NCBI GenBank assembly: GCA_012520645.1 | Contig: JAAYNV010000039.1 | Location: 57,696-121,695 of the forward strand | Reading direction: 5' to 3' | Source: Clostridiales bacterium | GTDB taxonomy: Bacteria; Bacillota; Clostridia; Lachnospirales; Lachnospiraceae | DNA length: 64,000 nucleotides | Shown here: in pieces, positions 8,432 to 18,016 of the stretch | Numbering within the stretch: the stretch's first letter is position 1 | How the letters are laid out: every line of letters starts with the position of its first letter | Notes under the pieces: model-generated | Told to the model about the DNA's origin: nothing | The model's database searches: none | What the model saw: the letters and a program-made list of their open reading frames with translations, nothing else | Program-made: the position numbers and the translations under genes

Positions 8432-9960
8432 TGATGCCGGAACAGTTTTTCAAACGCCTGAATACCCATATCAAAAAAGAATGGCGGATAGCTTTTCTAT
8501 CCGCCTTTGTCATTGGATTTTTTACCTATCTCTGGCACCTTGGCAGCTTTCTGGTCAACGGAGATTCCATCCACAATTTTCATACGGAACAGAATACGAT
8601 TCATCTGGGCCGCTGCTTTCTGACCTATACGTGCGGTATCAGCTCCTTTTATGATCTGCCGACCGTAAATGGACTGCTTGGCATCCTGTATGTGGCTTTC
8701 TGCAGTGTCTGTATCGCAGAACTGTTTCAGCTCAAAAAAACGCTGTCTATTGTACTGACCTCCGGTCTGCTCATCACCTTTCCGTCTGTGGCAAGCACCT
8801 TCGCCTACAACTTCACCGCGGATGGCTATCTGCTCGCCATGCTCTTCGGTGCTCTGGCAGTCCTGCTTACCTGCCGCTATCAATTCGGACTGTTTGCCGG
8901 AGCGATACTGTTGTGTTTCAGCTATGGTTCTTATCAGGCCTATATCGCTTTTACTCTTATGATCGTCGTCGTATGGCTGATCTGGCAGCTTTTGTTCTTA
9001 AAAACTCCGGTCCGCAGACTTCTTGGCACGATTGCGAAGCTGCTTGTCATGGGCGTGCTTGGCTCCCTTGCCTACCTTCTCTCCCTAAATGCTCTGCTTC
9101 GTATCCAGGGAAAGAAACTCTCCTCCTATCAGGGCATCTCCGGGGGAATGGAATTGAGTGCAGAGCGTATCAAAGAAGCCATACTTTCCTGTCTGCATTA
9201 TTTCAAACACTTCTTTTTCGGCGGTCTGACACCGTCCCTGTATACGCTTTTGAACCTTCTGCTAGTGGTATTGATTGCCTATGTTGTGCTCCGCCTTTTG
9301 TGGAAGAACCGGATATTCTGCCATATACCGGAATGTGTACTGCTGCTTCTTTGCTTCGCATCCATTCCCTTTGTAACGGCTGTTTTCTATTTTATATCAC
9401 CGGGGGTCGCATTCCACACGCTGATGTGTGCAGGATTTTCCATGATCTACCTGCTGCCCATTTTGTATCTGGAGCAGAGTGAGATCTCCTTCAAGCCGGA
9501 TGTGGTCTTTTCCTGGGCCGCTTTTGCAGTTTTGTTTCTGTCTATTTATAATTTTATTCTGGCTGCCAACATCAACTTCCTTTATATGAACCGCAGCTAT
9601 GAGATCACCTACGGACTGGGGCTTCGGATTGCAAACCGCATCGAACAGACAGAGACCGAAGAACCGATCCGGCAGATCGGCATTATTGGGGAGATCACGA
9701 CCGAAGATTCCGGCTATAACTTAAATCTCCCTCCTGAGATGACAGGTGCCATGTACCCATATATGGTCAGCGAACAGCTCGGCATGACGGCATTTTTAAA
9801 TGACTATTTCGGTCTGAGCCTTCGAAATGCCCCGGATGATGTCGTGATTCCGTTTGTCCACAGCGAAAAATACCGGACCATGGATATCTGGCCCGGCAAA
9901 AACTCCGTCATGGTGGATGGAGATACGTTATATGTAAAATTTACGGATGTGGAGTGGTGA
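8428..9960 (+). CDS. GtrII-type glucosyltransferase membrane protein
   Basis: 510 aa, about ten to eleven TM helices, then an outward C-terminal domain of about 120 residues. GDSIHNFHTEQNTIHLGR and the FTADGY segment match the Glucos_trans_II family, which modifies O-antigen-like polymers outside the membrane using undecaprenyl-phosphate sugar. The start is one of three consecutive ATGs (8428, 8431, 8434); GTGAGG sits seven bases before the first, which overlaps the previous stop as ATGA. The C-terminus ends with a WPGKNSVMVDGD pattern that is also present in the GtrII-like gene at 46845-48418. The last codons form one arm of the stem-loop at 9944-9977. Confidence 0.85.
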   Translation: MMMPEQFFKRLNTHIKKEWRIAFLSAFVIGFFTYLWHLGSFLVNGDSIHNFHTEQNTIHLGRCFLTYTCGISSFYDLPTVNGLLGILYVAFCSVCIAELFQLKKTLSIVLTSGLLITFPSVASTFAYNFTADGYLLAMLFGALAVLLTCRYQFGLFAGAILLCFSYGSYQAYIAFTLMIVVVWLIWQLLFLKTPVRRLLGTIAKLLVMGVLGSLAYLLSLNALLRIQGKKLSSYQGISGGMELSAERIKEAILSCLHYFKHFFFGGLTPSLYTLLNLLLVVLIAYVVLRLLWKNRIFCHIPECVLLLLCFASIPFVTAVFYFISPGVAFHTLMCAGFSMIYLLPILYLEQSEISFKPDVVFSWAAFAVLFLSIYNFILAANINFLYMNRSYEITYGLGLRIANRIEQTETEEPIRQIGIIGEITTEDSGYNLNLPPEMTGAMYPYMVSEQLGMTAFLNDYFGLSLRNAPDDVVIPFVHSEKYRTMDIWPGKNSVMVDGDTLYVKFTDVEW

Positions 9961-9977
9961 TAATCACTCCACATCCG
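9944..9977. terminator. shared stem-loop between convergent genes
   Basis: Perfect 13-base inverted repeat (9944-9956 and 9965-9977) with an 8-base loop that contains the two stop codons: TGA 9958-9960 of the plus gene and TGA 9964-9966 of the minus gene. The arms are coding: both proteins end in the same codons giving DVE. There is no strong T run on the plus side; the minus-strand exit is moderately T-rich. It probably acts as a bidirectional transcript end. Confidence 0.6.
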
Positions 9978-11541
9978 GCAGCAGAGACTTAAGCTGCCTG
10001 GTGTTCTCATAGGAATACACAATATACATGTTGTTTTCAAAGACCTTGTATTGCTCATTGATATATTCACATTCCGGAAAATCTGTATCTCTTTCTTTGT
10101 TGAGCAGAATAAATACTTTATCTTCCGTTTCCCGGTCTGCATTCTCTACCCGCATCAGCCAGGGATATGCTTCCAGCGTATTCCAGTCCTGTTTCCAGTC
10201 AAAAATCGTATGAAACTGTACAAAGCCATCGGTCAGCTCCGTAAACAGATTGGCCGACCAGAATTCCGCATACCCGAAGGTATAACCTTCCTGTGTCAGG
10301 AAATCGGCTGCTTCCATTTTCTGTGCATATGCCGTATCCATGCCTTCGATCCATCGGTTGCATACATTCACTCCACCCCAGATCATACAGACTCCGATCC
10401 CTGCAGCTAAAATGGTACTATACCTGTCATTCTGCGAAACTTCTCTCTTCAGGCAGATACCCAGAACCGGGAATACATAAATAAGCAATGGTATAAAATA
10501 TCGGGGTTGGTACGGGGCATCGGTAAATAAAAATAATACCATATGCATCACAAATGTCCAGACCACGAATACACTGTAGGTTCTCTCTTCCTCTTCTGCC
10601 TGATCTTCTGCCTGATCTTTTCCCAGGACCATACGGATTACCAGATAGACGATGGCTGCCATAGATGCAACAGCCAGCATGGAGACCAGACCTCTGGAAG
10701 AAAAAAGCTGCTTATCATCATAGCCAAAGGTCTCCAGGAATCCGTTTACCAGGTCAGTGACCCGATCCACCGAAAAGGGAACGGCAGAAATCTCCGAGTA
10801 ATCCGTCCAGTGATACCGGTCCTTCAGTAGATTGATAAACACAAGTCCTCCCCCGGCCACAAGCATCCCAAGACCAGACAGAATCGTACTCTTATTCACG
10901 ATTTCCCTGTTCAAAAGATATTTTCCAAAATTTACAAAAACAGCGGTGACAAACAACGGCACATAAAGTATAAATACCTGTCTGAAGCCTCCCATCCCGG
11001 CTAAAAACGCCAAGCCCAGGAAAAGTGCGGTTCCGATTTTACGGTATTTCCCTTTTATGATTCCCGCAAACAGCCCCAGTGAAAAAAAGGAAATCGCCAG
11101 GTGCGGAACATAATATCCTCCCAGTAAAACAAAGGTCGTATAGCTGTTAGAAAAGGGCCAGACCAGAAACGGCAAAAAAATCAGCGCCTTTTCTCCAAAC
11201 TTCATATTCCGGCAGAAAAAATAATACGCTCCCGCCATGATCACCATAAGGATCAGTTCCCGAACCGTCCGGATCAGCGTCCAGTCCGAAAAAAACGCAA
11301 ACAGGGGTGCCGTCACAAGCTGCGTATTTAACACCCGAAGCTCTGTGGAATAATACCAGTTTGGGGAAATAACTGCATGCTCCTCATGCAGAAGCTCTGC
11401 CAGCACCATTTCGGATGCATCATCCGAGGTAATCCGCTTATCGCCATACCGGTAAGTCATGAATGTAAAAAACAGCATCAGAAGTATGGTAAAAATCCAT
11501 AGTACCTGCACATATCTGCTATTCCGTATATTCTTTTCCAT
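9964..11541 (-). CDS. polytopic membrane protein, possible GT-C glycosyltransferase
   Basis: 525 aa from the ATG at 11541 (AGGAG seven bases upstream; upstream in-frame TTG 11559 and ATG 11547 are badly spaced). About eleven TM helices with an early outward loop carrying SDDASEMVLAELL, where the acidic pair is placed as in GT-C enzymes, and a C-terminal outward tail of about 130 residues. I cannot name the family. It overlaps the end of the CotH gene by 23 bp, so it is translated with the two CotH kinases and the PTPS-related protein as one block (9964-17948). Confidence 0.65.
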   Translation of the reverse strand: MEKNIRNSRYVQVLWIFTILLMLFFTFMTYRYGDKRITSDDASEMVLAELLHEEHAVISPNWYYSTELRVLNTQLVTAPLFAFFSDWTLIRTVRELILMVIMAGAYYFFCRNMKFGEKALIFLPFLVWPFSNSYTTFVLLGGYYVPHLAISFFSLGLFAGIIKGKYRKIGTALFLGLAFLAGMGGFRQVFILYVPLFVTAVFVNFGKYLLNREIVNKSTILSGLGMLVAGGGLVFINLLKDRYHWTDYSEISAVPFSVDRVTDLVNGFLETFGYDDKQLFSSRGLVSMLAVASMAAIVYLVIRMVLGKDQAEDQAEEEERTYSVFVVWTFVMHMVLFLFTDAPYQPRYFIPLLIYVFPVLGICLKREVSQNDRYSTILAAGIGVCMIWGGVNVCNRWIEGMDTAYAQKMEAADFLTQEGYTFGYAEFWSANLFTELTDGFVQFHTIFDWKQDWNTLEAYPWLMRVENADRETEDKVFILLNKERDTDFPECEYINEQYKVFENNMYIVYSYENTRQLKSLLPDVE

Positions 11542-13594
11542 CCTCATTCTCCTCTCCAAAATACTGGCTCACATATTCCATCAGATATGCCTCCCGCTCT
11601 TTTATAAATTCCCTGTCTGAACCCGACAGCAGACTTCCATACAACCCTTCCTGCTCCTTCAGCTTCTGTATGATGTTGGCATAATCCAACTCTTCGCTGC
11701 ACATCTCCTGCAAGGTATGTACAAAATCCTCCCGGAATCTGTCACTGCGCATCAGGCTTGCAAATAACGGATCGTCCCACAACACATACTCGGTATACGG
11801 CATTCTTTCCCGAAAGCTATCCCGGGACACATCTTCTAACGTCAGGTCCAGATCAAACAAAATCCATCTCCACCTTCCGTCTGTCTTCTCTCTCTCGTCT
11901 CTGACACCGGCATACTTCCATATAGCCACATTTTTGTGATCGCTGAAATCACCATTGGCAAAAAATATCTGATAACACAAATAATCCATGTAGCTTTGGA
12001 TATCGATGCAGGCATCGATTTCCGCATAGCAGTCTTCTCCGGAAGCATACCAGCTTTCGATACTTTCCTGCAGCATTTCATATTCTGCACAGCTTCTCTC
12101 AAAGCCTTCCTCATACGGGGAAAGGGATTCCTCCTCCCCCTTCCGGAATATGATTTTTTCCGGCTCCAGTCCATAACAGCCTGCCACAAACTCCCGGCTG
12201 ATCCGTTCCTGAATGCAGTACTCACCCCATAATTCCCCATTCAGAAAAAGAATACAGGGCTGATAATTCTGTGTGGCAACCTCTTCACTCTCTGCCAGGG
12301 ACTGTAAAAACTGTGATTTCCCGATTCCATGGCGCAGAACAAGCGATCTCTGTCCACTGCTTCCGGGTAAAAGCTCCCCGTCTATAAAGCAGTTGCCGTC
12401 ATACCGCTCTCTGGCATATATCTTAAAGCTTTTTACCGCCCCGAATCTGGTCGAGCTTCCGTTGATCCGCAGACCGACAAGCTGGGTATGACACAGATTT
12501 CCACCGGCATCAAAGCATTCCAGCCAGGCTCTCCGCTCCCATTCCCTGCCGCGCTGCAGGAAATTCGCATTGATGCCGTTTACAGCTGCTTCTTCTCCCC
12601 ATTTTTCCAGATTTTCCAGATACTCTGCGTACTTTTCTCCCAATACATAAATCCCATCTTCTCCAAACAGGTCATCCGGGTCTGCTGTAAGAGAAACGAC
12701 CAGATAATTGGCATACTTCTCCGAATAATCCTTTCCGACAAAATACGTTCCGATGGTATCCCGGCTGATCTCTCCCTGTTCGTTTACAGAAACTGCCCGG
12801 ACTACCACCGCCTTATCCACCTTCTCCGTATAGATATCCTCTGGATTGTCTGAAAAATCGTCCCGGCTCCTATAAACATTTTCCTTGCCGCTTATATCTG
12901 CTATCCGGATCGGTCCGCTATAGCGCTGCGATTCCGTGGTCGGAAGAGAGCCATCGGTTGTATAATAAACCATATTTTCACCGGCGTCTATCTCCAACAG
13001 AAACTCTTCCTTATAAAATCCGCTCTGTGCCGACAACACCGGAGCTGCTATATCCGAAGCAACTGACCGCGTCTTTCCCTTTTCATTGCTTTCATATGGC
13101 GTCCCGCTCATCGTTTCCCAGGCTCCGGCTCCATCCTCGGTTCTGGCCAGTACGATATCGTCCGCTGTGGGAACCATGGAGACCGAATCCAAAACCCGGT
13201 CTTCTGCATCTGTCGGATAGACCGTGTCGTTGTCTGAAATGCAAAAATCCGCAAAAACAGCTTCCTCCGTTTCCAGCTCCTCGCCCACCGCAAATACAAG
13301 CATAAATGATCCCGGTGCAAGCGCTGCTTCCGGAAAGCTGTACTTGACCTCTCCCCGTTTATCCGACAATCCATAGCCCTTTAAAGCCACCGTTTCTGTT
13401 CCCGCATTGTAAACCTCTATGTAATCAGAATACCCCCGGTACTTCTCCTCTATGATCGAAAAATTATGGGCACAGACCTCATTCAGGACCAGTCCCTGCT
13501 CTGACTTTCCCTCCACCCTCCTCATTGTGAGGCAGAAAGAGATTAAGCCAAACAGACAGAGTCCCAGCAGGGCCGCCTTCTTCCTTCCTGTCAC
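11519..13594 (-). CDS. secreted CotH-family kinase with LTD and chitobiase-like domains (copy 1)
   Basis: 691 aa from GTG at 13594, chosen because it forms a GTGA overlap with the previous stop and has GAGGAA upstream; ATG 13621 has no site. N-terminal TM/signal anchor (about 8-25), a lamin-tail-like domain (about 33-140, VLNEVCAHN and YIEVYNAG), a chitobiase C-terminal-like repeat (about 190-270, YYTTDGSLP) and a CotH kinase domain (about 295-640). Kinase signatures are KSFK, FLNGELWGEYCIQE, DHKN and DLD in WILFDLDLTL. CotH enzymes are atypical kinases; the Bacillus founder phosphorylates spore coat proteins. Placement outside the membrane in a glycan locus suggests a surface protein or glycan substrate (inference). 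Confidence 0.88.
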   Translation of the reverse strand: MTGRKKAALLGLCLFGLISFCLTMRRVEGKSEQGLVLNEVCAHNFSIIEEKYRGYSDYIEVYNAGTETVALKGYGLSDKRGEVKYSFPEAALAPGSFMLVFAVGEELETEEAVFADFCISDNDTVYPTDAEDRVLDSVSMVPTADDIVLARTEDGAGAWETMSGTPYESNEKGKTRSVASDIAAPVLSAQSGFYKEEFLLEIDAGENMVYYTTDGSLPTTESQRYSGPIRIADISGKENVYRSRDDFSDNPEDIYTEKVDKAVVVRAVSVNEQGEISRDTIGTYFVGKDYSEKYANYLVVSLTADPDDLFGEDGIYVLGEKYAEYLENLEKWGEEAAVNGINANFLQRGREWERRAWLECFDAGGNLCHTQLVGLRINGSSTRFGAVKSFKIYARERYDGNCFIDGELLPGSSGQRSLVLRHGIGKSQFLQSLAESEEVATQNYQPCILFLNGELWGEYCIQERISREFVAGCYGLEPEKIIFRKGEEESLSPYEEGFERSCAEYEMLQESIESWYASGEDCYAEIDACIDIQSYMDYLCYQIFFANGDFSDHKNVAIWKYAGVRDEREKTDGRWRWILFDLDLTLEDVSRDSFRERMPYTEYVLWDDPLFASLMRSDRFREDFVHTLQEMCSEELDYANIIQKLKEQEGLYGSLLSGSDREFIKEREAYLMEYVSQYFGEENEDGKEYTE

Positions 13595-15669
13595 TCTTTT
13601 TCCTCTCGTTCCTTCAGCCATTCGTCACTCAGTCCGAACAGCTCTTTTAAATACAAAAAAGCATACTGTGGTCTCTGCTGTATAAATTCCACACATGCAT
13701 CTGCTTCTTCCAGCCCATACACATCCTTCACGTTCTCCATATATTCCGCAACCCGTTCATAGGAAAAAGTATGGTCTGCAAGCTCGCAAAACCGGTTTAC
13801 AAATTCCCTCCGGAATCTGTCACTGCGCATCAATGTCACAAAAAGCGGATCACCGGCCACGGTATAATCCGTAGTCCCCGGCTCCGTAAACGTGTTTCTG
13901 GCAGGATCGACCATGGTATAGTCCAGATCATAAAAAATCCACCGCCATTTTCCGTCACCATAAACATTCTCTGATTTCTGTGCGGCCTTCCACAGCGCTA
14001 CATTATGTTTGTTGCTGAAATCCCAGTTATCCAGATACGTCTGGATACAGATGTAATCCACATAGCTCTGAATATCTATCGTCTCCGCAATTTCCTCATA
14101 GCAGTCTCTGCCGGAGGCATTCCACTCTGTGATCCTGGCACAAAGCTGTTCCCATTCCTCCTGATACTCCGCATAATGCTCATCCAATGGGTCTGTTGTA
14201 AGCTCCTCGCCCTTTATGAGAATCACCTGTTCTGCCAAAATACCGGAAAAATTCTCTACATATTCTGCACTGCACCGCTCCTGAATACAATAGGTTCCCC
14301 AATACTCTCCGTCCAGAAACAGTACACACGGTTCTGACTCCTGTATTCCCACATGGCATTCCTTGGCAAGCTCCTGTATCCACTGGTTTTTGCCGTATGC
14401 ATTGCGCAGCACAAGCGACTTGGGGTAGCACGCTTTCAAAAAACTGTCATAATCAATGTATTCATTTCCGTATTTCATATTTGCCGCCACACGGAAACTC
14501 TTCTTCACTTCCGAACGGGAATAATTCCCGCTGATATGTATACCGACCTCCTGCTTTGTCCTGCACTCACGTGCACGGTCAAAAACTGTCACAACAGCGT
14601 CTCGTCTGGTCTCTCTTCCGGAAAGCATATAATTAGCCGGTTCCACCTCCAGCTCTTCCCCGCCTTCCTCCAGCTTTCTGTGATACTCGTCGTTCTTTTC
14701 CCCCAGAACATAAATCCCGTTCTCATATCCAAACAGATCATCCGGATCTGCCACCAGTGAAACCACATTCCAGTTTCTGTACTTTTCAAACCGTTCACCG
14801 ACAAAATAGACGGCAGTCACACCGCTGCTCGCTCTTCCGTGTTCGTCCACCGCCACAGCACGCACAACCGTAGCCTTGTCGACCTTTTCGGAAGGGATTT
14901 CATAAGCATGCTGGGACAGATCCGTTCTGCTGCAATACACATTGTCCTGCACACTGGCATCCCCGATCTGCAAGGCTTCTTCGTATACCGCATCATCCAG
15001 ATAAGGTTCCGAGCCGTCTAACGTATAATAAATGAGACAGCCTTCCTCCGCCTCCATGGATAACGCAAAGCCATCCTCATAGAAGCCGCTATCTGCCGAC
15101 AATACCGGAGGTGCCACCTTCTCCGTGGGCACTAGCACCTTTCTTACGCTGTCATTTCTGGCCCAGGGACTTCCCTTCATCGTTGTCCATTTTTCGGCTC
15201 CGTCACTTTCCCTGGCATACACAATATCAGCCGTAGTCGGTACCAGATCCACATAGTCGATAATTTTTCCGCCCGGATCCGTCAGGTAAACGGTCTCATC
15301 GTCAGAGATTCTAAAATTTGCAAAAATATGCTCTTCCAGATCCGGCACAGCCCCGGACGCAAATACCACGATCCGGCTCCCTGCTCCTAACTCACAATCC
15401 TCAAATACAAATTCCGCCGCGCCATTCCTTTTGTCCGAAAGACCGTAGCCTTTCAGATTCACGCTTTCCGATCCGGTATTATACAGTTCAATATAATCAC
15501 AGCTTCCATACAGCGGCTGTTCCATAACAGAAGAATTGTGAGCACATACCTCGTTGATCACAATGACCTCCTGCTTCTCTGTAAACCTGCTCCATCCGGT
15601 CACAAAAAACAGCAAAAAAACAGCCGCCACCAGTATGACCAGACGAAGCCATCTTGCTATCGGTCTCAT
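13591..15669 (-). CDS. secreted CotH-family kinase with LTD and chitobiase-like domains (copy 2)
   Basis: 692 aa from the ATG at 15669, which overlaps the upstream stop as ATGA and follows AAGGAGAG; the longer TTG start at 15729 has no site. Same order as copy 1: TM anchor, LTD (INEVCAHN, YIELYNTG, KGYGLSDKRN), chitobiase-like repeat (YYTLDGSEP) and CotH kinase (KKSF, FLDGEYWGTYCIQE, NKHN, WIFYDLDYTM). Length and order match copy 1 almost exactly but the sequences have clearly diverged, so the duplication is old and both were kept. Candidate ATP and metal residues are present in both, so neither looks dead. It sits between the PTPS-related gene and copy 1 in a coupled block. Confidence 0.88.
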   Translation of the reverse strand: MRPIARWLRLVILVAAVFLLFFVTGWSRFTEKQEVIVINEVCAHNSSVMEQPLYGSCDYIELYNTGSESVNLKGYGLSDKRNGAAEFVFEDCELGAGSRIVVFASGAVPDLEEHIFANFRISDDETVYLTDPGGKIIDYVDLVPTTADIVYARESDGAEKWTTMKGSPWARNDSVRKVLVPTEKVAPPVLSADSGFYEDGFALSMEAEEGCLIYYTLDGSEPYLDDAVYEEALQIGDASVQDNVYCSRTDLSQHAYEIPSEKVDKATVVRAVAVDEHGRASSGVTAVYFVGERFEKYRNWNVVSLVADPDDLFGYENGIYVLGEKNDEYHRKLEEGGEELEVEPANYMLSGRETRRDAVVTVFDRARECRTKQEVGIHISGNYSRSEVKKSFRVAANMKYGNEYIDYDSFLKACYPKSLVLRNAYGKNQWIQELAKECHVGIQESEPCVLFLDGEYWGTYCIQERCSAEYVENFSGILAEQVILIKGEELTTDPLDEHYAEYQEEWEQLCARITEWNASGRDCYEEIAETIDIQSYVDYICIQTYLDNWDFSNKHNVALWKAAQKSENVYGDGKWRWIFYDLDYTMVDPARNTFTEPGTTDYTVAGDPLFVTLMRSDRFRREFVNRFCELADHTFSYERVAEYMENVKDVYGLEEADACVEFIQQRPQYAFLYLKELFGLSDEWLKEREEKE

Positions 15670-17948
15670 CTCTCCTTCTTTCTCAGCCACTGCACAGCTA
15701 ACGCCGCCAGGGTGATGACCGTAATCCAATCACATACCAGAAATATCGCTTTCTCCCGGTAACATACCAGAAACTCGCCGCTTTGTCCGGCAGATGCCAC
15801 AATTTCCGCCATGCCGTTATTGCCCGCTTTGATTTCAACTTCCTCACCGCTGTTCCATGCCCGGTAGCCCGGATAATAATAGAGCGGCAGCTCCAGGACC
15901 ACATCCTCACCGGAAGAATTCTCGCAGGTAAAAGACAGCGTTGTCCCCTGCTTTTTCAGATCATGAATGCTGACTCTCTCTGCCTGAGCCATGATCACCG
16001 GCTCTCTGCTCAAAAGCGCATTGGAATCCGTTCCCTGATAGTAAAGCAGACCGCCATAGATCAGATTTTTATTATAGCTGTCCGCATCGTCCGCAAGCGC
16101 CGTTTTATTCTGCTCCGTATACTGGTCAAACGTATACGCACTTGCGGCCACAGCCAGTATCGTTCCGGTCAGCACAATGCCCCTGCCGGATACTTTCCCT
16201 TTGAGTATTCCGTAAATTCCCAGTGCACCGGTTCCACATAGAAATAATGTCGAAGCGGCCAGAATCCGCATCGGGAACTGCAAAACCCCCGCCAGAATAT
16301 CCACCAGCCTGATCTTCTGCAGCAGCTCCCACGGGAAATAACAGGTCGTCATATAAAGGCTGAGAAGCCCGAACAGCAGTAACAGATTCCCCGCCTTCTT
16401 TTCCTTTTCCGTCAGGCTCCTTCTGACATAGGCTGCATAAAGATAAAACAGAATCCCAATGCCAAGGATTCCTCCTACCGTGGTAGGAATCTCGCCCGCC
16501 GTTGTACCCAGATACTCTCCCATATTCCGGTTATACAAAAATGTGGCAAAAAGCTGTTCCGGATACAAGGAATACTGCCCCAAGGGCTGCTGTTCCGCCG
16601 CAACCCCCATCGACTGACTGTAAAAATACAGAAACGGGGCTATATACCATAGATTAACCAGTACAGTCACTGCTGCTGCCTTTGCAACTGTCACCAATCT
16701 GCCCTTCTCCTTTAACTGCTTCCAGGAAACAAGAGCAAACAGACAGGAAAAGGCGATCGCCATCTCGGTGGTCAGCAGATGTCCCTGCAGACAGAACGTA
16801 AAAGCAAGCACCCCCCATCCCCACTTTTCCTTTTCCTCATAAAAGAGGGCATACATGCCGTATATGACAAGCGGCAGGAAGATCATTCCCGTCCATTCTC
16901 CCACGGCGGCCCGCATATACAGATTATTTAACCGGTAAAGCGACAGCGTATAAAGAGCGCTCATCAGGACACCTAACGTCCGCTTTCCCGTCAGCTTACG
17001 GAATGCGATATAGCCGGCCCAGGCACAGGCCAGATTCATAACGGCTGCAAACAGATGGTAGGAAAGAATAAGCGATACGCCAAGGAGTCTTAATACCGCA
17101 GGGAAATACAGAAAAAGCTCCGGATATAAGATCGGACTCGCCATGCCGGCGCCATTGGCAAACTCGGGATTGATCCGCACCGGGAACTGCCCGCAGGCAA
17201 GGGCCTCCTTTAACCCCTCGATTCTGGTCAGATGATAATCCAGATCGTGTCCCTCCGTTACAAAATCCGTAAAACAGGGCAGAGAAGCGATCAGCCCCAC
17301 AAGTACGACCGCAAGTACGGTGCCCAGCCTGTCCACATCCGTGATCTCAAACCACGCTCCTTTTTCCTCTTCCCATTTCATGCTCCTCATACAGAACACC
17401 CGAAACAGGACAAAGGCACATACCACGACAACAATCATAGCCCAGGTGTCGTTGTTGACCGGTCTGACAGAATGCAGCGTGTAACCATAAATAAACAGAT
17501 CGCCTTCTGTGGTATACGTTTTGATCTGCGCATGCTCCACCTCATTGTCCAGCGTAAACTCTGCCGTATATCTGCCGTCATCGTTGAGCGGCAGCTCCCC
17601 GGCTGCAAAGCTGCACCCCAGACTGTTTTCGGTATTTACTTCTGTGTCACTGACCACCTCAAACCGGTTCCCGTCCGCCTCAGACCGGTAGTGAAAATCA
17701 ATCTCATAGCTTCCCGCCGGCAACGTAAGATCGGGTCCGGAGGTCACCATGCCATTATAGGCTTCTCCTGCGTCACAGGCGGTCTGAAATTCTCCGTTTA
17801 CCGCGATATTGTTCAGTTCCGGATAATCCGGGTAATTATAATATTCCCTGGTAATGCAGTCCCTGTCCCGGTTTCCGGCCAGACCCAATACCAGCACCAG
17901 GAGACAGATATAATAGGCTGCTTTTCCTTTGCGGCTGATCGCTATCAT
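15666..17948 (-). CDS. PTPS-related polytopic membrane protein (paralogue of 5176-7458)
   Basis: 760 aa, the same length and layout as the plus-strand paralogue: N-terminal TM, outward beta domain (about 35-160), ten or more TM helices, outward C-terminal domain and terminal TM. The loop with GHDLDYHLTRIEGLKEAL, followed by SPILYPELFLYFPAVLRLLG, identifies the PTPS-related family. It is first of a coupled block with the two CotH kinases, its stop overlapping the next start as ATGA. AAAGGG precedes the ATG at 17948 with somewhat long spacing. The 68 bp gap upstream shows no convincing promoter. A role in moving or transferring a sugar outside the membrane is inferred. Confidence 0.83.
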   Translation of the reverse strand: MIAISRKGKAAYYICLLVLVLGLAGNRDRDCITREYYNYPDYPELNNIAVNGEFQTACDAGEAYNGMVTSGPDLTLPAGSYEIDFHYRSEADGNRFEVVSDTEVNTENSLGCSFAAGELPLNDDGRYTAEFTLDNEVEHAQIKTYTTEGDLFIYGYTLHSVRPVNNDTWAMIVVVVCAFVLFRVFCMRSMKWEEEKGAWFEITDVDRLGTVLAVVLVGLIASLPCFTDFVTEGHDLDYHLTRIEGLKEALACGQFPVRINPEFANGAGMASPILYPELFLYFPAVLRLLGVSLILSYHLFAAVMNLACAWAGYIAFRKLTGKRTLGVLMSALYTLSLYRLNNLYMRAAVGEWTGMIFLPLVIYGMYALFYEEKEKWGWGVLAFTFCLQGHLLTTEMAIAFSCLFALVSWKQLKEKGRLVTVAKAAAVTVLVNLWYIAPFLYFYSQSMGVAAEQQPLGQYSLYPEQLFATFLYNRNMGEYLGTTAGEIPTTVGGILGIGILFYLYAAYVRRSLTEKEKKAGNLLLLFGLLSLYMTTCYFPWELLQKIRLVDILAGVLQFPMRILAASTLFLCGTGALGIYGILKGKVSGRGIVLTGTILAVAASAYTFDQYTEQNKTALADDADSYNKNLIYGGLLYYQGTDSNALLSREPVIMAQAERVSIHDLKKQGTTLSFTCENSSGEDVVLELPLYYYPGYRAWNSGEEVEIKAGNNGMAEIVASAGQSGEFLVCYREKAIFLVCDWITVITLAALAVQWLRKKER

Positions 17949-18016
17949 TTTATTTTCCCTTTTCCAATGCCCGCAACGCGGTTATTTACAGTTTTCTGAT
18001 GCATACAAGACTGCAA

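Noticed and set aside
16811..16816. C6 run in the PTPS-related gene as a further slippage site
   Set aside because: The reading frame is intact across it and the protein matches its paralogue in length.
17232..17999. Plus-strand open frame of 255 codons
   Set aside because: Antisense to the PTPS-related membrane protein; no family motif, and no ribosome site.
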